Assembly (NCBI RefSeq): GCF_000482245.1
Contig: NZ_AWNH01000070.1
Coordinates: 62,001 to 126,000 of the forward strand
DNA length: 64,000 nucleotides
Source: Leptolyngbya sp. Heron Island J
GTDB lineage: Bacteria; Cyanobacteriota; Cyanobacteriia; Phormidesmidales; Phormidesmidaceae
Reading direction: 5' to 3'
Position 1 is the first letter of the stretch. Every line of letters starts with the position of its first letter. The notes beneath the pieces were generated by a model. The model saw only the letters and a list, made by a program, of their open reading frames with translations. It had not been told where the DNA came from and did not search any database. Shown here one piece after another: positions 42,387 to 51,989 of this stretch. The position numbers were made by a program, and so were the translations under genes.

Positions 42387-43508
42387 TTACTCGTGGATGC
42401 GGCCATCGGGCATAATTGTGCCCGTTAGCCTGGCGGCGGTCAGTTTGACCATGACCTTATTGCCGTAGCCGATGATGGCACCACTGAGGTCTGCGCCACT
42501 AAGGTCTGCGCCACTAAGGTCTGCGCCAACTAGGTTGGCTTCCCGCAGATTGGCATGACTCAGGTTAGCCTGCAGTAAGTTTGCTCGAAAGAGCTTAGCT
42601 TTATGCAGGTTAGCCTGATTCAGGTTGACCTTATGCAAAAAGGCATCGCTGAGGTCTGCACCTTCTAGATTCGACTTACTCAGGTTGCGACCGGAAAAAT
42701 CCTTTTCCTTAAGATTGGCTCCCTTAAAATCAGAGCCTTCTAAATCGGGGTCAGCTTTTTTGCGAGCATTTGAGTTCTGCGGAGCAGAATAGCTGCTGGA
42801 CTGAGGTACTTGATAGATATAGTCTGCATAGCTATTGTCATTGACCGGACGATAGGCGGAGCTATACGCAGAGCTACGACCGTTAGCTGGGCTGCTACTG
42901 GTGGCACTATTGCCGTTATTCGAGTTACTTTGAGCAGCTGCGCCATTGCTGGAACCATTAGTGCCATTCCCATTGGAAACGACTGGATCTTTGTAGGCAG
43001 AGTGGGACGATGTGGAGTTACTAGCGGCAGCACCATTATTAGCGGTGGAGCCATTGGTGGGTCTGTAGTTATTGGCGGAGCCATAGCCAGCTGAGCTGTA
43101 GCCATTACTCGCAGCCCGACGGCTTTGGGCCGCAGTGCCGTTGCTATACCCTGCTGCTGCTGTATCCGTTGTCCCACTGCCGTTTTGAGCTGTATTGGCA
43201 GTGCTGTAGGGATAGGTATATCGATTTTGACTGTAGGAACGATAGCGGTGGCTGCCGTAGCGCTCAGGATTATATTTATTGGGTTTAGGCTTTGACGCCC
43301 CGTCACGCAGATGCTGCTTTAAACGACTGCGGGCATCGTTGAGACGTTTAAGCTTGTCTTGGGCTTTATCGCGTAGCCGTGTGTTATCGGCTGGAATCCG
43401 ATCTGGATGCCATATAAATACGAGGTCTTTATAAGCCTGATTGACGTCTGAGAGTGAGGCACCGGGCTCTAACTCCAGTACGTTATAGGCTTTCGCGATA
43501 TCGTCCAT
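42387..43508 (-). CDS. J-domain protein with low-complexity linker and pentapeptide repeats
   Basis: 373 residues from ATG 43508; an upstream TTG-type start adding 17 is less likely. A J domain at 1-65 has the HPD tripeptide in VFIWHPDRIP. Residues ~85-265 are low complexity, rich in Ser, Asn, Gly, Ala and Tyr (NNGAAASNSTSS-like). The C-terminal ~95 residues are pentapeptide repeats (ANLxx/ADLxx; GADLSGADLSGADLSG), which fold as a right-handed quadrilateral helix. It is probably an Hsp70 co-chaperone whose pentapeptide rod binds a partner. The linker is likely disordered and could support assembly or phase separation. Near-identical 15-base units in the DNA show recent repeat growth. Confidence 0.88.
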   Translation of the reverse strand: MDDIAKAYNVLELEPGASLSDVNQAYKDLVFIWHPDRIPADNTRLRDKAQDKLKRLNDARSRLKQHLRDGASKPKPNKYNPERYGSHRYRSYSQNRYTYPYSTANTAQNGSGTTDTAAAGYSNGTAAQSRRAASNGYSSAGYGSANNYRPTNGSTANNGAAASNSTSSHSAYKDPVVSNGNGTNGSSNGAAAQSNSNNGNSATSSSPANGRSSAYSSAYRPVNDNSYADYIYQVPQSSSYSAPQNSNARKKADPDLEGSDFKGANLKEKDFSGRNLSKSNLEGADLSDAFLHKVNLNQANLHKAKLFRANLLQANLSHANLREANLVGADLSGADLSGADLSGAIIGYGNKVMVKLTAARLTGTIMPDGRIHE

Positions 43509-43834
43509 GGGTAGAGTTATAACAGCGGTGACGGAACGGCTAGTTGAGCAAAACAACACCGTGGTTTGTCCAGAAGGCGATGCCGTACAACCGCCAGTCT
43601 AAATATGCTTGAAAATGTTAGGCCTATCAACCGATTCACTAGCTAATGGGACTCTTGTAGGACTTTTGGGTGGTGTTAACTCAGTTTCTAAACGTTTTTC
43701 AATAATCAGACTTCATGATTAAAGTCTAATGTAAGCCGATTATGACCATCGTTTGTAAGGCTGACCCCAGAACCTCCAATTCCTTTAAGGCTCCATTGCA
43801 ATTCCTTATCAAAAAAGACTATTTAGTAACAAAA
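43509..43834. other. Intergenic region, nothing clear
   Basis: About 325 bp between the J-pentapeptide gene and the binding-protein gene. A short 6-7 bp hairpin (AGACTT / AAGTCT, around 43709-43728) is the only structure I see. No gene is supported. Confidence 0.5.
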
Positions 43835-45604
43835 CTATTCCTCGGCCAGGCTAAGTTCATAAACATTCCATAATGCTCCCAGGGGAGAGTATTTCACATT
43901 CTGGACTTTGTCGCGAATGGCGGCCATGGAGTACTGGTTGATCAGGTAGATAAACGGCAGCTGCTCTTGGACAATTCGCTGGGCCTCTACGTAGATTTCC
44001 CGACGTTTGGCTTCATCTAATTCCTGGGCTCCTTTAAGGTATAGCTGGCCAATTTCTGCTTCCCAATCGGCGACGACACGACCTTCAATAGGATCTTGGC
44101 CTGGCAGTGGTTTTTGATTAAAGGCATGTAGGCCACCGTCTGGATTCCAAACATTAGAGCCACCGTTGGGTTCTAAGCCACCGCCAAAGCTAATTAAGTG
44201 ACATTCCCAGTCGAGACTATCGCCGAGCTTTTCGACCAGGGAGCCCCAACTAACCGGGGTAAAGTCTACGATGATGCCAATTTTGCTTAAATCCTGCTTG
44301 ATCTGAGCACCAATGGCTTCACGTACTTTATTGCCTGCATTAGTGATCAGGGTAAACCGTACTTGGTTGCCCTCGGCATCGAGCAGCTGGCCGCTGTCGT
44401 TATATTGAAAACCGACGGACAGCAGGAGATCTTTAGCGGTTTCCAGGTTGTAGTTGTAGGCTTTGATGCCGTCTTCTTCAGGACTGGCAGAATAGGGGCT
44501 CAAGGGGAAAATAGATGAGTTTTGAAGGACTCCCAGACCCTGATAAATATTGTTCAGCATCGTGGGGCGGTCGATGGCATGGGCGACGGCCTGGCGAAAC
44601 TCCAGGGTATTAAACCAGCGCGATTTGACAGGATCGACTAGGGGGGTGCCATCACGGGAGCCTTTGTTGAGATTGAACGATATAAACAGGCTACTGGGGG
44701 CAGGTCCACCGTTGTAGATGGTGAACTGACCACGCTCCTCCTCGCGTTTAAGCAATGAAAAGTTATCGGGTTTGACGCTGGTCAGATCCAGACCACCGGA
44801 GCGAAATTGCACAAATTCGCTATCTTGGGACTCGACCACCTGCCAGATGATTTCCTGGAGATAGGGTTGGGGCTGGCCCTGATCGTCGGTACGCCAATAG
44901 TAGGGATTGCGTTCAAAGACTACCCGCTCGCCAGGGGTAAAGGCTTTGAGCATGTAAGGGCCATTGCTAATAATTTCACTGGGGGGTGTGCTGGTGCCCC
45001 AGGTTGATAAAAATAATGGATTACCCTCAGAATCGGTTTGGGTAATGGCGTCTTCCAGGGCATGTTTGGGCATGATGTTGACCCCGGTATTACGCAAAAA
45101 TGGGGCAAAGGGTTCAGGGACTTCAAATCTGACCTGACGCTCGTTAAGTTTAATCACCTGAGGCAGTTTGCCTTCTTCACCAATGCGAAGAATGTCACGA
45201 ATTTGGGTAGGGATGGCGTCATTTAGAAAGATGTCGTTGTAGGTAAAGACGACATCGTCAACGGAGAGAGGTTCGCCGTCGGACCATTTCAAGTTTTCTC
45301 GGAGGGTATAGGTGAGGGCCAGGCCATCATCGGAAAATTCCCAAGATTCAGCTAGCTCCGGCTCGATTTCGCCAGTTTCGTAGTTTTCGCTGATCAGTCC
45401 TTTATAGGTTAAAGGGAAGATATTAGGGCGTTCACTGCTGAGGGCGTAGTTAAAGGTTTTGGGATCGCTGAGGATGCTGTAGACCAACCGCGATAGTTCA
45501 GTATCGCTGGTTTTGAAGTTATCCAGGGAGCAGCCTGCGATCGCAACCACTATCACCAAGCTCATCAGCCAGTAGGACCACCGGCGAAACTTACGAAAGC
45601 CCAT
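43835..45604 (-). CDS. ABC transporter substrate-binding lipoprotein, peptide/nickel family
   Basis: 589 residues from ATG 45604 (the longer frame adds ten). The lipobox is VAIAGC, giving a lipid anchor at Cys ~24. The rest is the SBP_bac_5 fold (DppA/OppA): SYWLM leader, then PLTYKGLISENYETGEIEPE, LAESWEFSDDGLALTYTLRE, KWSDGEPLSVDDVVFTY and FRQAVAHAIDRPTMLNNI. It would sit in the periplasm and capture peptides or related ligands for an ABC importer. No permease or ATPase gene is nearby, so the partner is encoded elsewhere. The ligand cannot be deduced. Confidence 0.95.
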   Translation of the reverse strand: MGFRKFRRWSYWLMSLVIVVAIAGCSLDNFKTSDTELSRLVYSILSDPKTFNYALSSERPNIFPLTYKGLISENYETGEIEPELAESWEFSDDGLALTYTLRENLKWSDGEPLSVDDVVFTYNDIFLNDAIPTQIRDILRIGEEGKLPQVIKLNERQVRFEVPEPFAPFLRNTGVNIMPKHALEDAITQTDSEGNPLFLSTWGTSTPPSEIISNGPYMLKAFTPGERVVFERNPYYWRTDDQGQPQPYLQEIIWQVVESQDSEFVQFRSGGLDLTSVKPDNFSLLKREEERGQFTIYNGGPAPSSLFISFNLNKGSRDGTPLVDPVKSRWFNTLEFRQAVAHAIDRPTMLNNIYQGLGVLQNSSIFPLSPYSASPEEDGIKAYNYNLETAKDLLLSVGFQYNDSGQLLDAEGNQVRFTLITNAGNKVREAIGAQIKQDLSKIGIIVDFTPVSWGSLVEKLGDSLDWECHLISFGGGLEPNGGSNVWNPDGGLHAFNQKPLPGQDPIEGRVVADWEAEIGQLYLKGAQELDEAKRREIYVEAQRIVQEQLPFIYLINQYSMAAIRDKVQNVKYSPLGALWNVYELSLAEE

Positions 45605-45699
45605 AAAACACTTAGAAGGAACAGCCAGACACAATTTCTAGCTATTCTAGCGATTCATGCCCTTAGCTACACTTCACCTTGGCTAATTGTTGACCGTAT

Positions 45700-47193
45700 T
45701 TATCCAGCTTGGGGATAACGAACCAGCCAGGGCGATGGTGTCGGCTGCGGCACCTCGTCGCTAATCCGCTGACGAATAGTCTGGATATCTCGACCGGTGA
45801 GTCGGGCTAGATTTTGGGATTCCTGTTCAAACCGAGCCATTAAGTTCCGTAGATAGGTCTGACCTCGATCCTGAGCAGCCTTGACAATGTCGCGATACTC
45901 CTGACCCAGCCATGCCTCTAGCTGACGACGATCCGCCTCGTTAGCATACTCCTCTCGCAGTCGGGCCGGACAGTCAAGGCTGCCAGTAAAGGCATGATGA
46001 GTGACATAGCGTCCCTGGAAAAACTGCCGGTTAGCGGTGGTCTGGAACATTAAATCTTCAGGAAAGCGATCGCGACTGTAGCGCACATGGAGGCGCGAGA
46101 TAAAAATAGCAGGTGGTCTAGTTGGCGGCAGGGGACGGGGGGGAATTACACCGGGCGGCAGCGATGGTGGTTGGGGAGCGCGATCGAGCCAGGTAACACC
46201 AGCCGCCTCTAGTTCGGCTGGTGTTAAGGGCTCCGCTGAGCAAGGATCGCAGCCACGCATATCCCAGGCATATTCAAGAAATGCCACATTTTTATTTTCT
46301 TGCTGATAGCGGCGTTGGAAAATTTCTGGATAGACCTGGCCAAATTCATCCTGGACAAACAGAGGTAGCTCAATATCAGTGGGAATCGGTACCGTGCGAT
46401 AGTTGGTCAGCTCAATGCGTCCCTCCGGTGAGAGTAAATAAATGATCAGATTCTGATCGCCATCGGCATTGAGCATCCCGAGGCGAATCGGCAGCATAAA
46501 CTTGGGTGAGTCATAGGTAATCTGTAGCGGTCGCAATGACTGATAGCCGCTGCGATCAAACTGCTCTAAATTCACCCTGGCCACAAAGAACTTCATGCCC
46601 TGGCGGATATAGGGGGCCAGGACTGAGCTAGCCCCCTGGGGCAGATGGTACTGATTTTGGCGCAACCAAGTTTCTAGACCGTCGGATTGGCGAGCGCTCA
46701 AAATCAGAATGTCATATTCCCCCACGGCAAACTGTTCTTCAATAGTGACGCCGAGGGCCTCGGATGAGGTGGGGGCTGGGGCCGCCGATGGCGTCGTCGT
46801 CCGCTGACTTAACCGCAGTGATTCGTCAACCTGAAAAGGACGTAACACTTCGCACGGGTCACGGTCAAAATATTCCACCAGACGCGGTGCGCTGAAGGCA
46901 TCAAGCCGATCGAGCACTACTGGCTCGGCCACATCAACTTGATCTGCAGTAATGATGGTAGGGACGGGCACCACCAGGGCAAAATCGCTCACTTCCCCCT
47001 GGTAGTCATTGCCCATGGTCAACACTGTGTGGGTGCCGTCGCGAGCAATGGCCACTTGGGAGGCTTGGTTATAAAGATTGGTGTCAGCTTTGGCGACGTA
47101 AAAGCCACAGAAGGCATGGGCTGGTTGAGGATGAATGATCAGGGTGGCGATGATGGCGATCGCCACCATACCCATACGGAACAGACTAAGCAT
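45700..47193 (-). CDS. DUF2330 secreted protein
   Basis: A 497-residue protein with a signal peptide: hydrophobic core (residues 8-22) and cleavage after AHA, before FCGFYVAKAD. The segment FCGFYVAKADTNLYNQASQV, with VLTMGNDYQGEVSDFALVVP, VPVPTII and DQVDVAEPVVLDRLDAFSAP, is the DUF2330 pattern. It has a Pro-rich stretch (PPSLPPGVIPPRPLPPTRPP) near residue 340 and paired cysteines (RGCDPCSAE). The family is exported and has no known reaction. It lies 87 bp downstream of an RnfD-like membrane protein, a pairing I take as meaningful. A role in redox or envelope function is possible but inferred. Confidence 0.88.
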   Translation of the reverse strand: MLSLFRMGMVAIAIIATLIIHPQPAHAFCGFYVAKADTNLYNQASQVAIARDGTHTVLTMGNDYQGEVSDFALVVPVPTIITADQVDVAEPVVLDRLDAFSAPRLVEYFDRDPCEVLRPFQVDESLRLSQRTTTPSAAPAPTSSEALGVTIEEQFAVGEYDILILSARQSDGLETWLRQNQYHLPQGASSVLAPYIRQGMKFFVARVNLEQFDRSGYQSLRPLQITYDSPKFMLPIRLGMLNADGDQNLIIYLLSPEGRIELTNYRTVPIPTDIELPLFVQDEFGQVYPEIFQRRYQQENKNVAFLEYAWDMRGCDPCSAEPLTPAELEAAGVTWLDRAPQPPSLPPGVIPPRPLPPTRPPAIFISRLHVRYSRDRFPEDLMFQTTANRQFFQGRYVTHHAFTGSLDCPARLREEYANEADRRQLEAWLGQEYRDIVKAAQDRGQTYLRNLMARFEQESQNLARLTGRDIQTIRQRISDEVPQPTPSPWLVRYPQAG

Positions 47194-47280
47194 TTTGTTT
47201 TTCTAGGAACAACGAGGGTGGGAGTCTTAGTTTTTGAGTTGTTTGCAGTAGATACGATGGATATCAATGACTTTGCTGTT

Positions 47281-48135
47281 CTATAAACTTGTTGTCTTCC
47301 ACTCAAAGCGAGGAGACTCCCACAGCCGATCCAGCACAACTGTTAATGGCGATAACGCAAACAAGGCCCAGAAAATAGCAGTTGAGAGATAAAACTGATT
47401 GCGTAATACAAACGTCAGGGCCGCGATGGCTACTGCCCACATCAACCTTGCCGGTCGCGCATTGGGAATTGACCTAGGATCAGTCACCATAAACAATGCA
47501 AACAACAGTAGCGAACCACTCATCATCCGATGGGTCCACACATCCCAGGTCCAGCCTAGATATAGGTTGCGTATGGCCTCTAACAGAGCGTAACTGGCTA
47601 GAAACATCCCAGTAGTATCCCAACGCCCAACGCGCTTGAGCACCATGCCCCCTGCACCGATAAAGATCAAGCCGTACCAGATTTCATCGCCCCATTGGCC
47701 AGGAGAAACCCAGGCGTCGTTAGTCAGGGTGAGGACTGCGATAATTCCCAGATTGGCTGGATTAAAGAAATGTTTGTCACCGACCTGCAAGCAGAACTTG
47801 CTGGCAATAGCGATGCCAGCCGCTAGAGCCATTGTAGTCATATGATCGGTTCGTAACAGTAAGCTTAGACCCAGGGCCGTAATCAATGGACTGCGCCAGT
47901 TAACGTGAGTAAATGATAGTTTTGGCTCTGTTCCTAGGGTGTTGGCCTTGGTTAACCAAGATAGCAAGATTTGACTCACCAACGTTGTCACTATGGCCGT
48001 TGTCACTATGGCTGGTTGAAGTGACCAGTCACGCATGGCTACCCCTAGGACCAAAAATAAGCTTAGACACAGGATTTGATAGTCTCGTGCATCTTTGAAT
48101 AGGCTGAAGTGATGTAACAATGTCGGGGTAGCCAT
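47281..48135 (-). CDS. RnfD/NqrB-like membrane protein
   Basis: A 284-residue polytopic protein with about nine or ten helices. It shows NqrB/RnfD-type motifs: RSPLITALGLSLLLRT, SKFCLQVGDKHFFNPANLG (the 'fNPA' turn) and FALFMVTDPRSIPNAR (the 'TDPxxxP' turn near the C-terminus). In Rnf and Nqr complexes this subunit carries flavin and helps pump ions. Here no other rnf or nqr genes are present, and the usual covalent-FMN Thr motif is not obvious. It may be a stand-alone flavin-binding membrane protein. It is followed by a DUF2330 secreted protein on the same strand. Confidence 0.82.
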   Translation of the reverse strand: MATPTLLHHFSLFKDARDYQILCLSLFLVLGVAMRDWSLQPAIVTTAIVTTLVSQILLSWLTKANTLGTEPKLSFTHVNWRSPLITALGLSLLLRTDHMTTMALAAGIAIASKFCLQVGDKHFFNPANLGIIAVLTLTNDAWVSPGQWGDEIWYGLIFIGAGGMVLKRVGRWDTTGMFLASYALLEAIRNLYLGWTWDVWTHRMMSGSLLLFALFMVTDPRSIPNARPARLMWAVAIAALTFVLRNQFYLSTAIFWALFALSPLTVVLDRLWESPRFEWKTTSL

Positions 48136-48468
48136 AGACCACTTTAGACCGGCAACTATGGCTGTTAGTATGGCCGATGCTAATTCCGGATGCCCCCTAA
48201 GTTTCAGAAAATGAAACAGATTGAATTGCTGAAAGCCTTATTAGCGCAGTACTCTGCCAGGACATATAACGCCTTGGCTTATTTTTGGCTTAACTTCCTA
48301 TATCCTTGGAAATAGAAAACTATCCAACATACCCAACAACAACCAACTAACTATATAAAACCTATATATATCAAGCGATGGCTAACTCTCCGATCATGTT
48401 ACTAACGCCAGTAAAATGGTCGAAAGATGCTTGCTGAAGTCATTGAAGAGCAATATCTATTGGCAACG
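48136..48468. other. Intergenic region, nothing clear
   Basis: About 330 bp, A/T-rich, with one small hairpin (GTTTCA / TGAAAC, 48201-48217). A 16-codon plus-strand ORF near 48427 overlaps the acyl-CoA synthetase stop and is not supported. Confidence 0.5.
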
Positions 48469-50553
48469 CTAAAATAACCCCTGAATCATCTCAGAGTAAC
48501 GATCCACAACCACATTGCGGCGAATTTTGAGCGTTTGGGTGAGCAGACCATTTTCGATCGTCATTGGCTCCGGTAACAGCGTAAATGCAGCAATCTCATC
48601 CTGAGAACGGTAGCCGGGGCGATCGCGCACTTCTCGGTTGAGTTCTTGGCGCAGGAGCTTGTGAATGATGAGGTTGTCGGGTGCGATCGCTTCATTCTCC
48701 CCAATCATCAACGGAGGTGATTGGGCTAATCCCCAGGCTTGCAGGGCTTCCAGATTAGGCACAATCAATGCTCCCAGTGCTTTTCGATCTTGCCCAACCA
48801 GAACAATTTGATCGATAAATGAACTGCGTAAGCAGGCATCTTCGATCGGTTGTGGCTCAATGTTTTCGCCATTGCTGAGGACGATCGTATCCTTGGCTCT
48901 GCCGGTCAGGATAATGCTGCCATCGTCTGCTAGCCAGCCAATATCGCCTGTATCAAACCAGCCTTCGGGATCAATGGCCTTGGCGGTGGCTTCGGGGTTG
49001 CGATAATAGCCCTGCATGATTTGGGGACCTCTTGTCAGGACTAAGCCGCGTTTTCCGGCGGGCAAGGCTTGTCGGGTTTCTAGATCAACAACCCGAAATT
49101 CGGTCTGGATTAATGGTTGACCAGAAGCCTTGCGCACGTTGTTCCAATAGCGTCGCGCACTGAGTACGGGGGAGGTTTCAGTCAGACCGTAACCGACCAA
49201 AATTTCGATGCCAATCATTTCAAAAAAGTCTTCTAAATGCTGAGCCAGGGAACCGCCGCCACAGATGAGTTGCTTGACGTTGCCACCCAGGGCTTGCTGC
49301 ATTCGCTTGTAGAGCAACAGTTCCCCCAAGTAGTGCAGCGGAGCCAGCAACAGCGTGGTCGCCCAGGCTCGCAGGACTGCCGCTCGGGTCGGGTGTAAAT
49401 TGCGCAAATCGCGGTGCTTCCAGGTACGTACCGCTTGAATGTAGCGACTGCTGATCGCCAGAAACGATTGAATGAATGCTTGCATTCGAGGTGGGCGATC
49501 TCGAAAAGACTTTTGAATACCTTCGAAGATAGACTCCCACAATCGCGGCACTCCCACCACATAGGCGGGCTGATAGGTTTTCAGATCTTGCTTGAGATAA
49601 CGACGATTGGTATATACCTGAGTGCAGCCCTGGGAGAGCGTGTAGTATTCGCCTACCCGCCCAAAACTGTGCCAGGTGGGTAAGATGCTGAGGGTGCGAT
49701 CGCCAACCAGGGGTTGAATAATCGCCGTTAAAGCTACCAGTTGATAGATAAAGTTGGCGTGGCTCAGCATTACCCCTTTGGGTTGGCCAGTGGTGCCAGA
49801 GGTGTAAATCAGCGTGGCGAGGGTGTCTGGAGTTGTGTTGACGGATTGTAGCGGTTGCTGGTTGCCCAGTTCTAGCAGTTGGTCAAACGTGAGTAGTTTG
49901 ACGTGGGAGGGGCGACCGGGTAAGTCGGGCTGTTCGTTTGACAGAAGCACCACCCACTCCACTGGCAATGTCCAGATGCGATCACCCAACCGGTCTAACG
50001 TTTTGGCGTTTTCCACCACTAGCCCACTGCTCTGGCTATGCTCCAGAATGTAGAGCAGTTCATCTCGATCTGCAGTCGCCGATCGTACCGCATCCGCTGC
50101 ACCCGCCAGCATGATGCCCTGATCTGCCACCAGCCACTGCCAGCTATTGTCGGCAAAGAGCGCCACGATGGGTGGATTTTGAGGCGGGTTTTGAGATAGA
50201 CCTAGTGAGAGATTTAGCGATAAATCTTGTGATGAAGTTTGTGATGAAGTTTGCAGGGGCGACGAAGGGGACAACAGCGTTTGTATCCCTGCCGCGAACT
50301 GTCGAATTTGCTGATATACCTGCCGATAAGTCAGCGATACTGCCGGACGACTGTGGGGATCAATCAGCGCTTCCACATTGCCAAAGTATTGTTCTGTAAT
50401 CTCCCACATCTGTGGGAGCGATCGCAGGTGGCTATAGTCGATTAACCCGGTATGCTCAAACCGTTCTTTGGTTGAAAAATAGTTGGCAGAATCATTTCCC
50501 GAACGATTATCAAAACGATGCATAGATGGAGTCGAACGCGGATTAGTTGCCAT
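48469..50553 (-). CDS. AMP-forming long-chain acyl-CoA synthetase
   Basis: A 694-residue ANL-superfamily enzyme. It has the P-loop-like motif LIYTSGTTGQPKGVMLSH, LPTWHSFGRVGEYY, GYGLTETSPVLSARR, and GWFDTGDIGWLADDGSIILT with GRAKDTIVLSNGENIEP. These match the long-chain (FadD/Aas) branch. It activates fatty acids with ATP and CoA, in cyanobacteria mainly to recycle free fatty acids. Residues ~93-130 are an odd low-complexity insert rich in Ser, Gln and Leu (SSQTSSQDLSLNLSLGLS), matching short tandem duplications in the DNA (50172-50260). It starts inside the end of the MFS gene, with an 11-nt overlap. Confidence 0.94.
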   Translation of the reverse strand: MATNPRSTPSMHRFDNRSGNDSANYFSTKERFEHTGLIDYSHLRSLPQMWEITEQYFGNVEALIDPHSRPAVSLTYRQVYQQIRQFAAGIQTLLSPSSPLQTSSQTSSQDLSLNLSLGLSQNPPQNPPIVALFADNSWQWLVADQGIMLAGAADAVRSATADRDELLYILEHSQSSGLVVENAKTLDRLGDRIWTLPVEWVVLLSNEQPDLPGRPSHVKLLTFDQLLELGNQQPLQSVNTTPDTLATLIYTSGTTGQPKGVMLSHANFIYQLVALTAIIQPLVGDRTLSILPTWHSFGRVGEYYTLSQGCTQVYTNRRYLKQDLKTYQPAYVVGVPRLWESIFEGIQKSFRDRPPRMQAFIQSFLAISSRYIQAVRTWKHRDLRNLHPTRAAVLRAWATTLLLAPLHYLGELLLYKRMQQALGGNVKQLICGGGSLAQHLEDFFEMIGIEILVGYGLTETSPVLSARRYWNNVRKASGQPLIQTEFRVVDLETRQALPAGKRGLVLTRGPQIMQGYYRNPEATAKAIDPEGWFDTGDIGWLADDGSIILTGRAKDTIVLSNGENIEPQPIEDACLRSSFIDQIVLVGQDRKALGALIVPNLEALQAWGLAQSPPLMIGENEAIAPDNLIIHKLLRQELNREVRDRPGYRSQDEIAAFTLLPEPMTIENGLLTQTLKIRRNVVVDRYSEMIQGLF

Positions 50554-51967
50554 CCCCTTTTTCCCTGATTTCTTTTGGTTTTACCACTGCCAGCCAACCC
50601 TCTACTAATGTCATTAGCAGAGGCGTAATCGGGCTAATCAAATAGCGAAATAGCCAATCCGCCAGCCGCGTTTTTCGGGGTGCGTTGAGGGTAAAGTAGG
50701 CTATCAAAATTGACGCGATCGCCAGGGTCGCCGTGACATAGAAAAAAGGCGCAAAACTTCCCGTGATGCCGCGCAGGGCGATCGCCGTAAAAATTCCCGA
50801 AAGACCACCGCCGCCAAAGGCAAGGAACAATAAACCATAGTTATTAGGGTAGTTGGGCAACCCAAAAAAGCTCAAGGTTGCCGCTGGTGCGACTGCCAGC
50901 CACGCCCCTAGACAAAACCAGAAAATGGAAAACGCCACTAGAAATTGACCGGGTTCATTGGGGTTGGTGTGAATCATCAAAATTGAGGCAATCAAAATCA
51001 GACTGTTGATGATGATAATCGTGAACTTGGGGCGCAGGCGATCGTTCAACCATCCAAACAGCGGTCGCCCCAGCCCATTGAAGACTGCAAATAGCGGCAC
51101 AGTCAGAGCAAGTTCCTCGGCCTCCAGGTTAACCAGTTCGCTTCCGACCTGGGCGGTTGTGGCGATCGCCGTTAGCCCGACGAAGGTACCGACGGTGTAG
51201 CAAAACATTAGCCCATAAAAAGTCTGGGTTTGCATCATGGGCAGACTGGCGTCCGTTTCGACCGATTGATTGAGCGTCTGCGCAAAGTTGCTGGGAGTCC
51301 AGCGGGGCGGCGGCATTCGCAGGACAGAGGCGATCGCCACAATTAGCACCGTAAACACAATACCCAGCAAAACAAAGGTCTGGCGTATTCCCAGGGCGGG
51401 TAAATCCCAGGCGGGATTGCCGTTAATCAGATTGAAGGCTAGCGGTGCAGTCACCAGTGGCGACAGGCCAAATCCCACGACCGTCAACCCCACGGCCAAT
51501 CCTTTGCGATCGGGAAACCAGCGAGCTGCCACTGCCAGGGGCACGCCGTAGGTCATGCCCACCCCCAAACCGGCCACTACGCCATAGCTCAGCACCAGCC
51601 AGAGCAGGCTAGATGCTTGGCTGGCCAGCAGGTAGCCCAGACCCACTAAGATTCCCCCCAAACTGGTAAGAATGCGTGGGCTACAGCGATTCATGTACAG
51701 TCCGGTAATCGGCATCACCAGGGTAAAGGTGACTCCCAAAACCAAAAATGGCAGTAAAATCGTACCCGGACGACTTTTGAGTTCTGCCTCAAAGGGGCCG
51801 CTAAAAATGCTCCAGGAATAAACCGTACCTAAACAGAGCAACACCATTAAGCCGAGCGGAATAAACAGCCAGCGACCCTGATCGGGCGGCAAGCCAAACA
51901 AACGAGCCTCGGCAGGGAAGGGGAAGGTGGGGAGCAATTTGCCTTCGGTTACGGTAGCTTTTCTCAC
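50543..51967 (-). CDS. MFS transporter, oxalate/formate antiporter (OFA) type
   Basis: About 474 residues from GTG 51967; a GTG at 52003 adds 12. It has twelve helices. The OFA pattern is visible: GRWLFIPLGLMVLLCLGTVY then SWSIFSGPF, GVTFTLVMPITGLYMNR, GVGMTYGVPLAVAARWFPDRKG, and FAVFNGLGRPLFGWLNDRL, the MFS loop motif. It likely moves a small carboxylate across the plasma membrane. The stop overlaps the acyl-CoA synthetase start by 11 nt in another frame, so the two are translationally coupled. The substrate is unknown; the partner enzyme makes a carboxylic acid plausible. Confidence 0.9.
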   Translation of the reverse strand: MRKATVTEGKLLPTFPFPAEARLFGLPPDQGRWLFIPLGLMVLLCLGTVYSWSIFSGPFEAELKSRPGTILLPFLVLGVTFTLVMPITGLYMNRCSPRILTSLGGILVGLGYLLASQASSLLWLVLSYGVVAGLGVGMTYGVPLAVAARWFPDRKGLAVGLTVVGFGLSPLVTAPLAFNLINGNPAWDLPALGIRQTFVLLGIVFTVLIVAIASVLRMPPPRWTPSNFAQTLNQSVETDASLPMMQTQTFYGLMFCYTVGTFVGLTAIATTAQVGSELVNLEAEELALTVPLFAVFNGLGRPLFGWLNDRLRPKFTIIIINSLILIASILMIHTNPNEPGQFLVAFSIFWFCLGAWLAVAPAATLSFFGLPNYPNNYGLLFLAFGGGGLSGIFTAIALRGITGSFAPFFYVTATLAIASILIAYFTLNAPRKTRLADWLFRYLISPITPLLMTLVEGWLAVVKPKEIREKGDGN

Positions 51968-51989
51968 GTCACAAGCACTGATAATTAAC

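Noticed and set aside
42740-43306. 188-codon ORF in another frame of the J-pentapeptide gene
   Set aside because: It is a Met/Pro/Ile-rich shadow produced by the low-complexity linker DNA; the J-domain frame explains the region.
48427-48474. 16-codon ORF MLAEVIEEQYLLATLK
   Set aside because: It ends within the acyl-CoA synthetase stop region, has a stop codon just upstream in frame and no ribosome site.
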